This document shows positions 56,378 to 64,000 of a stretch of DNA of 64,000 bases, piece by piece (position 1 is the stretch's first letter; each line of letters opens with the position of its first letter). Location of the stretch: contig NC_030386.2 of NCBI RefSeq assembly GCF_001625215.2, positions 36,893,296 to 36,957,295 of the forward strand. Direction: 5' to 3'. A program made the translations under genes and the position numbers. Source of the stretch: Daucus carota subsp. sativus. Lineage: Eukaryota; Streptophyta; Magnoliopsida; Apiales; Apiaceae. The notes under the pieces are model-generated. The model was given only the letters and a program-made list of their open reading frames with translations, did no database searches and had not been told where the DNA came from.

Positions 56378-57412
56378 AATGTTAAACGGGTTTTATATCA
56401 AATTGCCCACCGAACTCAATAAAATATATCAAATAGCTACCCGATCTTCACAACGACTCATTTAAACCACTATAATACTGCTATATATCATTCCGTTAAC
56501 TTTAAAAAAAACTTAACGACAGAGTTGACAGAAATGCTGATGTGGATAGCAGTGTGTGCTATGACATTGTTCTATTACTGGAGGAAGATATTTGGTTGTA
56601 TGACATTGTTGGTAACGCATGTAGTCTGTAACTTCTTTTTGGTAAGCTGGTTAATATTATATCCTAGAACAAAAGCTAAGCACTAGCAGTAGTGCAAGAC
56701 TGTCCGAGACTGCGCAAGCTTACAACCCAACCTTACCAACTGATGCCCAAAAGAGAACTACTACACAAAGAGATGCAGAAACTAGTCTACATGTTGTCCT
56801 TAATCTCCAGAACAGACTTACGTTTGACAGCTGCCCGAGACTGAAAAGCCAAGCCCATTGCCGCCATCACTTCCTCCACATCAAGCAGAATAAATTTCTT
56901 TGAAAGAAGCTCTTCCCCCAGTTTTGGTGCTATTCTTGAAAGTATTCAGACTGCCATTAACAGCCTGGTGCAGCACATCGCGAGCCAACAATCCTGTACC
57001 AACCTGAGCATCCAAGTTGACGTCTTTCTGGTTGAACACAGCAGAGCAGTCCGACACTAGACCTTCATCCAGGTTTGATATTGAAAACAGAATACACAAC
57101 AGACTTTTGTTTTTATATAGATAAAGCTACGACTTATTTTATTTACACATACAATGCTACAGCCTTTTTCTCACAATCCAGAGCTTCTGCTCTTGTTCTG
57201 TTTCAACTATTTCCCTCAAATGTGTTCTCCCTTGCTTTAGGATGCTTTAGGACACAGAACTTATCATTTGCCGTTACGTTTTTTTTTAATTAACGGAATG
57301 ATATATAGCAGTATTACAGTGGTTTAAATGAGCGGTCGTGGAGATCGAACAGCTATTTGATATATTTTGCTGAGTTCGGTGGGCAACTTGATATAAAAGC
57401 CAATGTTAAACG
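56378..57412. mobile_element. Pack-MULE-like Mutator element with 11-bp target duplication
   Basis: The element 56389-57401 (1013 bp) is flanked by exact direct repeats AATGTTAAACG (56378-56388 and 57402-57412). The terminal inverted repeats are about 130 bp: the left starts GGTTTTATATCAAATTGCCC and the complement of the right starts GGCTTTTATATCAAGTTGCC, and they stay similar to the CATTCCGTTAA block. Long TIRs and a 9-11 bp duplication are Mutator features. The 750-bp centre is richer in GC and holds minus-strand frames (56881-57099, and PKLGEELLSKKFILLDVEEV onward near 56787-56931) that look like captured gene sequence. I do not recognise the source. Confidence 0.85.
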
Positions 57413-57465
57413 CCAACGGGATATCGATGAAAGTTTATGAGTATGAATACCGCACACCAATGTAA

Positions 57466-57662
57466 TTATTGAAAGGAAAATGCTTGGTGCACATAATTGT
57501 GTTAAAAAACATGTACATAATGACTGTGGTGGGTTTTAATTGGATTGGGCCCCTGCATTTACATCAACAACCCCAATTAAAACCCACCACATCACTTGCC
57601 ACATCATTATGTACAAAAATTTTGTACACAATTATGTGCACCTAGCACTACTGTTATTGAAA
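57466..57662. mobile_element. MITE with 9-bp target duplication (same family as intron copy)
   Basis: The element 57475-57653 lies between TTATTGAAA repeats (57466-57474 and 57654-57662). Inner inverted ends TGCTTGGTGCACATAATTGT and ACAATTATGTGCACCTAGCA are nearly perfect, and the interior folds back through GGTGGGTTTTAATTGG and its complement. A 9-bp duplication suggests a Mutator-type MITE. Confidence 0.8.
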
Positions 57663-57789
57663 TCAACGTGTTGCATCCGTAAACAGCATGAAAGACTTTC
57701 TGGCATGAATAGTCTCCGTCTCAAAACTCTCCTTGTACAAATCTCTATTTTCCCTAATTTCATAACAAAATTTAGAAATCGATTTTCAT

Positions 57790-58690
57790 GTATAATTTAA
57801 TGAATAAGATATGGTTTATGGATTTTAATAAATTATAGAGTAGCTGACTTTGATTTTATACGAATTTTAAATAAAATATTGTGAAATTGATGTAGGTCGG
57901 ATTAAGTACGATACTTCAAAATCTCATGTATAATGGTGGGATTTCAAAAAGTATAAAATATAATAAACAATCCAACAAAATTTATCAAGTTCAAAAAAAT
58001 CCAACAACATTTAAATATCATCAGATTTTAATAGATATTAAATAATCACAATTGAATATTATCAGATTTTTAAACTAAAAATCCTTATTAAATATCACAA
58101 AATTGTATATCAAGATATAAAATTCTAATCGAATATCACAAAATTTTAATATATTTTTTTTGAAATTCGAATTAAATATATCTAAATTTGATGAATGAAC
58201 ATTCCGGGCCAATTTCACTTCTTGTTTATAGTGACGTACTGATTTGGGTTTGATGAGACCATATTGCGTGTTACATCGTCCGCAGATGGTCTTGTCAGAA
58301 AATAAATATATTCTCAAATTTTGGGACAATATTTTTATAATTTATTAAAATCTGATGATATTCAACATGTTTTATATAAATGTTTAAAATTTGATGGAAT
58401 TCAATTAGGATGGTTTAAAATCTATTAAAATCTGATTATATTCAAATACTGATGGATTTTTTGAAGTTCATAAAATGATGAATTTTATGAGATTGTTATG
58501 TATATTTTAAGTTTTTTGAAATCCTCCCAAAAATTTTGAGATTTTGGTGAATCATTGCACTTAAATCTTTAAAAAAATCATACACATATTATCAAAAATC
58601 CGCACAAAATTAAGATCAAATCCAATTCATTAAAATTCATAAACTAAAAATAATCTATCAAAATCCCAGTTGAATCCCTTTTTAATTTCG
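57790..58690. repeat. AT-rich dispersed repeat, copy 3, foldback-like
   Basis: The first half shares the motif order of 51880-52420. The second half (about 58340-58680) carries related motifs in inverse orientation, for example AAATCTGATGATATTCAAC against ATATTATCAGATTTT, so a long imperfect inverted-repeat element is likely. Confidence 0.55.
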
Positions 58691-58810
58691 AAAGAACAAT
58701 ATCCAGAAACGGCATCAAATTATACATTTCGAAATAACCAGGGTACGACATTGACAATAGAATGCAAGTCTGCACCTTATCCCAATTTCATTCATGCACC
58801 TCCACTGCTC

Positions 58811-60265
58811 TCAACTGCTCCTCGTCTCCTTCCACTTGGTAATCAATCTGGCTAATGCCACCAGTGATGTCCCATTCTCATCAGTCAGGGCTACCTTAGC
58901 AGCATCACCCAATTCCCTAACTCGGTGCCTCACCCTTTCCCCGTTATCCGAGTCCATCAATTCTCTAACTCGCTTTTCTATCTCAGCACCACTCACGTAC
59001 CTTTCTCCATTAGACTCTTCCAACCCCAAACCCGCCTTAAGCTCTTCCACCAAAATCACCCTGTTAATCCTTTGCTCAGCGTACAACGGCCACCCAATCA
59101 TTGGTACGCGAGCACACACCCCTTCCAAGATCGAATTCCATCCACAATGAGTCACGAACCCACCAACTGAGTCATGACTTAGCACAGCAACCTGCGGTGC
59201 CCATGACTTGACAACAAGTCCCCTCCCTTTGGTTCTCTCCAAGAAACCTTGCGGCAAGAGTCTACTTAGATCAGGCCCTTGTAGTCCTAAAATGCTAGTA
59301 TTGCTTTCATTACATTCTTTGGGTGGTGGAGTTTTAACAACCCACAAAAATCTATGACCACTCTTTTCTAATCCCACAGCAATCTCTTCTAGTTGCTCTT
59401 CACAAAAAACACCCATGCTTCCAAAGCACAGAAATATCACGCTTTTACTAGGTTGAGAATTGAGCCATACTAAGCACTCGTTCTCCTTACTGTTGGTCTG
59501 TTTTTCAGCAATTAAAGGTCCTATACAATATATAGGAGGAATAGGGGAGTTGGGAGTGCAAAGCCCATCAGAAATAGCTGTTATGGCTCTTGGTTCTAAA
59601 CTGTGGAATGTATTTATAATAATTCCATCAGATTTAGCCATCTGGGCTGCTAGTTCCATAAAGTATTTGTACTCCATGGAATTTCGGTCTAGGAGGGGAT
59701 TAGACATGTCGGATGAAAAGATAGGCGGTATGCCAGGAAACTGAATAAAAGCATTAAGATCTTTAAAAGATGTGGTATTCTTTTGGTGAAGAGTTGGCAG
59801 ATAAAGTAGTATTGAAAGACTAGCGGCTGCTGATGTGAAGAAGTAATAAGTGGGAATGTTAATTGCTGATGCAACATCGGAAGCTGAGCTACAAAACATG
59901 TCCATAACGAAAGCTTTCACATGAGCTTTGGAGGATATAGTTTCAAGGGCTTGGCGAACGTTGGGATTGTTGAAGCTTTGGAGGTCAAAGTTGAGGCCTT
60001 CAACAGAAGCGACATAGTTTGATGGGAGAGGTGTGGTGGGGAGATGGTAGAAAGTGATGGAAGGCGTGGTGGCAGAAACATGGCTCGTGTAAGGAGCGGT
60101 GGTGGCAGTGTTGAGATGTGGTGCGGTTGTCATGAGAATGATAAATTCAGAGAAGGAATCAGGATATCGACACAGAACTAGCTTTGCAAGTTCCACCATA
60201 GCTATCAAGTGCCCAATTCCAGGAGAAGGATACAGAATGATGCAACTATTGTTTTTCTCCTCCAT
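58811..60265 (-). CDS. UGT88-type UDP-glycosyltransferase 4
   Basis: An intronless gene of 484 residues. The ATG at 60265 gives MEEKNNSCIILYPSPGIGHL; the frame runs on upstream to 60409 without family character. His19 is the expected catalytic base and the partner Asp lies in AFVMDMFC. The PSPG box starts WAPQVAVLSHDSVGGFVTHC and ends PLYAEQ. It contains VCARVPM where the two other intact copies have VCAG, placing an Arg in a position usually held by a small residue. The C terminus is extended by three residues (ETRSS end). UDP-glucose as donor and a small phenolic acceptor are inferred from the family. The CFGSMGVFCEEQLEEIAVGL segment keeps the family pattern. Confidence 0.9.
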   Translation of the reverse strand: MEEKNNSCIILYPSPGIGHLIAMVELAKLVLCRYPDSFSEFIILMTTAPHLNTATTAPYTSHVSATTPSITFYHLPTTPLPSNYVASVEGLNFDLQSFNNPNVRQALETISSKAHVKAFVMDMFCSSASDVASAINIPTYYFFTSAAASLSILLYLPTLHQKNTTSFKDLNAFIQFPGIPPIFSSDMSNPLLDRNSMEYKYFMELAAQMAKSDGIIINTFHSLEPRAITAISDGLCTPNSPIPPIYCIGPLIAEKQTNSKENECLVWLNSQPSKSVIFLCFGSMGVFCEEQLEEIAVGLEKSGHRFLWVVKTPPPKECNESNTSILGLQGPDLSRLLPQGFLERTKGRGLVVKSWAPQVAVLSHDSVGGFVTHCGWNSILEGVCARVPMIGWPLYAEQRINRVILVEELKAGLGLEESNGERYVSGAEIEKRVRELMDSDNGERVRHRVRELGDAAKVALTDENGTSLVALARLITKWKETRSS

Positions 60266-61202
60266 TTTTCTTTGTTTCTTTCCGATTATTTTCAGAAGGC
60301 GGATATAGACAATAGGACCTTTGCTACTAGAGCTTATAATGGGATAAGATTGTAGATGACTTTTTCGTAATTCTGGACAGGCCCTCAAACACATGCGTAG
60401 GAAGGACACTCTGTCGTTTTCGAAATTATGGTCCAGTAACTGACTAGAGTATCTAAACTTAATACAACTAGAGCACCCTCACCTGCTTGGTCTGTTACTA
60501 TACCTAAGAACCTCAAAATAAGTAAGTTCGAAGACAAGTAAATTTTGAGTTTGATGAGCTGGGTTAGTTTAGGTTCGAGCTTCCGTTCCCCCAACTTGGA
60601 TGTATAACTGAATACCAATTTTAACAGAATTTGAGCTAAAAGTTACACCAAAGGTAAGATAAATGAGTAGAATGATTGAAATGTTAGTTAGGCATGGTAT
60701 TTAATGACGAAAACTGCACTTAACCCGTGAGCATAGATATTTTGGCAAGGTATACAGTTGATAACACTCCTTTGGCCAGGATCTGGAAGCTGAATAAAGC
60801 CAGGGTTAGCTCAAAAGCTCTATCTCGAAAGAACAATATCTAGGTGTACTATATGCAAACTACTCCGCTGCATCAATAAATGGATAGAATTGCTGGGTGC
60901 TTTTATCATCACAATACTCCTTAAATGTCATCAACCCTTCTGCCTCATTGTAAAATGTTGTTTCACTTCTCCTATTCACTTGAAATTAGGTTTGATATTA
61001 GGCATATACGTTCCATGCCCTTGTTAAACTAATCTTACATTAATAAATACACACCTTATGTTATTATGCATACATGATCCATGCCCATGTGTAATCCTAC
61101 ATTAACAAATACTGGCCAATTTTATTGATGTATACACACACACGTGGGAAGGGGAAAAAAAAAAAAAGAGCCAATAATACATTGCAGCTTTGCTGCTCTA
61201 AA
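60266..61202. other. UGT 4 upstream and intergenic
   Basis: No gene recognised. A weak TATA-like TTGTCTATATCC lies on the minus strand near 60302-60313. Confidence 0.4.
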
Positions 61203-62089
61203 CTACTCCTTCCACTTGGTAATCAATTTGGGTGACACAACCCATGACAGTTCCATTCTCATCAGTCAGTGCTGCCTTGGCAGCATCTCTCAATTCCCCG
61301 ACTTGGTGCCTCACCTTTCCCTGTTATCTGAGTTCATCAACTCTCTAGCGCTATCCTATCTCACCAGAGTCACCACCACTAGCAACCTTCCTACATCAGA
61401 CTCCTCCAACCCTAGCCCCACCCTCATTCTTCCACAAAAGATACCTTGTTATTTCTTCTCCACGTACAATGGCCACCCACTCATAGGTATCCCAGCACAA
61501 ACCTCTCCCAAAATCGAGTTCCATCCACAATGATTCATGAAACCATCGATGAATCATGACTTCGCACAGCAACTTGCGGTGCCCAGGACTTCACAACAAA
61601 TCCCCTTCCTTGGTTCTCCATTCTCCAAGAAACCCGTGGCAGGAGTATATTCAGATCAGGTTCTTCTGATGCTAAAATTCTATTGCTTTCATCATCACCA
61701 CCTTTGGGTGGTGGATTCCTAACAACCCACTAGAACATATGACGCTATTTTCTAATCCCGCAGCAATCTCTTTTAGTTGCTCTTCTCCAAAGACACCCAA
61801 GCTTTCAAAGCATAGAAAACTCACACTTTTACTAGGTTGAGAATTGAGCCATACCAAGCACTCGTTGCCCCCGCTGTCGGTCTGCTTTTCAGCGACCAAG
61901 GTTCGATGCAATATACAGGAGTGGGAGAGTTTTAGATGCACAGCCCATCAGAAATAGCTGTTATAGCTGGTAGTAGAGACAGGTCGTGTAAGGACCAGTG
62001 GTGCGCTAGTTGAGATGAGAATAATAATTATAGAGTATTGATCTGAATGACGACATACATTGAGCTTTCCAAGCTCAAACACTGATACG
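61203..62089 (-). pseudogene. Broken UGT88-type copy (pseudogene 5)
   Basis: The 3' end keeps LITKWKE followed by a TAG at 61203-61205. A readable block (61672-61941) gives [20 protein letters not shown] and [20 protein letters not shown]. Upstream only a remnant of the N-terminal half remains (VFELGKLNVCRHSDQYSIII). The acceptor-binding region between about residues 60 and 230 is deleted. The PSPG box is frameshifted several times, and the start with its catalytic His is gone. It is more decayed than the copy at 46.3 kb. Confidence 0.88.
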
Positions 62090-63376
62090 TGTACAAGGAC
62101 ACGGATAAGTTTGAGGTCTGCCCAACCTCTTATGACTTTGAACCCTTGGACAGCCCTACCCACGCGAGATGACAACCCTCAAGTCGCTAACATGGGAAAA
62201 CCTATAGATATCTCACGTTAAAATTAAACAATGTTACATTTACTCCCTCACACGTCAATATGTTTTTACATTATCACTATATATATGTATATATGTCTAA
62301 AGTGATTTGACGATGATACAGGGGACCATGGCTAAAATTGACAAAAGGTGGTAGAGGGCCCTGGATTATGAACAGGATTAAGGCCAGAAATGGAACGATT
62401 GCTCAAATTATTTCAATAGTAGAAACATGAACAAAATTTTTGTGATCAATCTTCTTTTCTGAAAAAAAAAATAACATTTTCATTGGCTATAACAATGACT
62501 AGATGCGATCTATTAAAACTCAAACAGATCACTACAAACTTAATTTTAAGACAACAATGTCTAGATTGTAATATATGAAAACTATAGATATATCCCCTCT
62601 GAGAAGCGAGTAATACTAGCAGTCTAGCATTTCTTCTTGGAATGGCAAATGGTAGTACGAGTCTATGACAACTATTATATTATAAGGTGAAATCCAAATC
62701 AACAAGGATAACTAACACATAATAATTTTATGCTCATCCCATAATCAGAGTTAACACAGGCACATACAAAATGTAAACGGCATAATGAACCCTCCAAAAG
62801 ATGCACGGGTTTGCAGACCGCCCTTGAACCAGAACCTGCTTATACAAAAGAAAAGACATAATAAATCAATGTCAGTTTATGCCGCATATATATAATATAT
62901 ACATAAAAACTCCTCAAACAAAGAAGATACTTGTAAGTGGGTAAATAGAATGTTCAAGCAGTACCTTTACTTATCATCCAAGCCCTCTTACATATTGGTC
63001 AAGGTTTGTATTAAATAGCTCAGATCTACACAAAGTGAAAACAGCTTACTAGGTGCAGCGGAAAGAACTTTTGCATTCAAAAACAAACATTATTAAAATT
63101 TGATAGGCAGGGGCAGAGCATACTAGGGGCCAAAGGGGGCCATGGCCCATGGGCACCCCTGAGGTCCCTACGATTTCAATACATTTTATATTTTGTATGC
63201 ATTTTTTTTGTTAATAACTATATAGTTTTAATCATCCTCCCCCCTCCCCACCAACTGTTAAATTTATCACATATAGGACTTGGTACCAACAAAAATATTG
63301 ATACTATAATAAATGAATTTCGGGATTTTAAAGAACGTAGGGTGCTGTTTTGATTTATATTATATGTAAGTTACTT

Positions 63377-63411
<35 letters not shown>

Positions 63412-63785
63412 GAAAGCACAAAGTGCTGCCTACAGGCTTTTATTCATTTTCCACTTTATATAACAAAATTAGTTGTTCAGGAAATTAAAAAACTAGAAGT
63501 TAGGTTAATGTATTGAACAGAACCGATCCTAGCCATAAACTAATGATCCTAAAAGATGTATTGAAACTAAAAAAGGGTAGAATATCATGACTTACTATAT
63601 TAATCTTACTTTAAGTTGACCAGGTTATCAATATATTATAATAGATACAAAATGAGTTTGTCACTATGAGACAGTTATTTCCATTGCTGCTTCTTTTTTG
63701 TTTCCAGTTTCCCAAATTGTATAAAATGATTAGCTAATTATATAATATACTAATGAAAAGAAAAGTAATGCAACATCAAGTTAAG
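62090..63785. other. Intergenic
   Basis: No gene recognised with confidence. At 63112-63170 a G/C-rich stretch (GGGGCCAAAGGGGGCCATGG) stands out and resembles the edge of a repeat. A minus-strand frame at 62734-62835 with an acceptor-like border could be a terminal exon, but no family was recognised. Confidence 0.35.
63379..63407. repeat. (TG)n microsatellite
   Basis: 29 bases of uninterrupted TG dinucleotides. Confidence 0.98.
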
Positions 63786-64000
63786 TACTCCCTCTGTCCC
63801 ATTTATATCTATACGGTTTTTTTTCAACTGTTCGACACGCATTTCAATGCTCTTATAAAATATAGTTCTTTAACTTATTTTCAAGATTTTTTTTTTCTGA
63901 ATAAAAATTTAACATCCAAACTTAAATTCAGAAGAACAATATCTTAAAAAAATAAATTATACAACTATACTATACATGAGCATTAAAGTGTGTGCCGCGT
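63786..64000. mobile_element. Mariner/Stowaway-type MITE end (runs towards or past window edge)
   Basis: TACTCCCTCTGTCCCATTTA at 63786 is a typical CTCCCTCYGTCCC terminus. It is followed by CGACACGCATTTCAATGCTC and TTATAAAATATAGTTC. No right end was found before the window stops. Confidence 0.55.

Noticed and set aside
62734-62835. Possible terminal exon on the minus strand (reads VLVQGRSANPCIFWRVHYAV and onward)
   Set aside because: A good acceptor border, but no family was recognised and no matching upstream exon was found before the window edge region.
1-64000. tRNA, rRNA or other structural RNA genes
   Set aside because: No B-box (GGTTCGANTCC) type sequence with a matching cloverleaf and no rRNA segment was found by eye; a covariance-model scan would be needed to exclude them.

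Overview
The window is nuclear DNA of a flowering plant, almost certainly a eudicot. It has GT-AG spliced genes in AT-rich intergenic DNA, plant-only families (REM/B3 proteins, a MAKR protein, UGT88-type glycosyltransferases, a class III peroxidase, a GH28 polygalacturonase) and Copia, Helitron, Mutator, hAT and MITE elements. An asterid such as an Apiaceae member is possible, but this is only an impression. All coordinates and splice sites were read by eye.

Region 1 (1-11.2 kb). The 3' part of a Helitron-type PIF1-like helicase is followed by two tandem RPA70-like single-strand DNA-binding protein genes of matching exon structure. Two tandem REM-type B3 genes on the opposite strand also share an exon structure. 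All four spliced models stay open from ATG to stop.

Region 2 (11.2-36 kb). This part is repeat-rich. One ordinary gene, a membrane-associated kinase regulator (MAKR) homologue, lies at 16.4-17.5 kb. Around it are a Harbinger-like element, a 47-bp perfect palindrome beside a captured kinesin tail fragment, a minus-strand Helitron with reiterated 5'-end-like segments, a hAT-like element with a perfect 8-bp target duplication, and a young Copia retrotransposon (28.0-32.8 kb). The Copia element has 397-bp LTRs that differ at only two sites I could see, yet its pol carries an internal deletion.

Region 3 (36-64 kb). A LEA2/NDR1-like membrane protein is followed by a minus-strand UGT88-type cluster: three intact intronless genes (481, 481 and 484 aa), two broken copies and one short relic. 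Within the cluster sit a polygalacturonase gene with a duplicated TATA region, a two-exon class III peroxidase, two exons of a glutaminyl cyclase gene beside a Helitron end, and a 1.0-kb Pack-MULE-like element with an 11-bp target duplication. The intact UGTs probably glycosylate small phenolics such as flavonoids or dihydrochalcones, judged from the family alone. The polygalacturonase and peroxidase are predicted to be secreted, cell-wall-acting enzymes. Nothing in the sequence shows that these neighbours form one pathway; local duplication and transposition explain the layout best.
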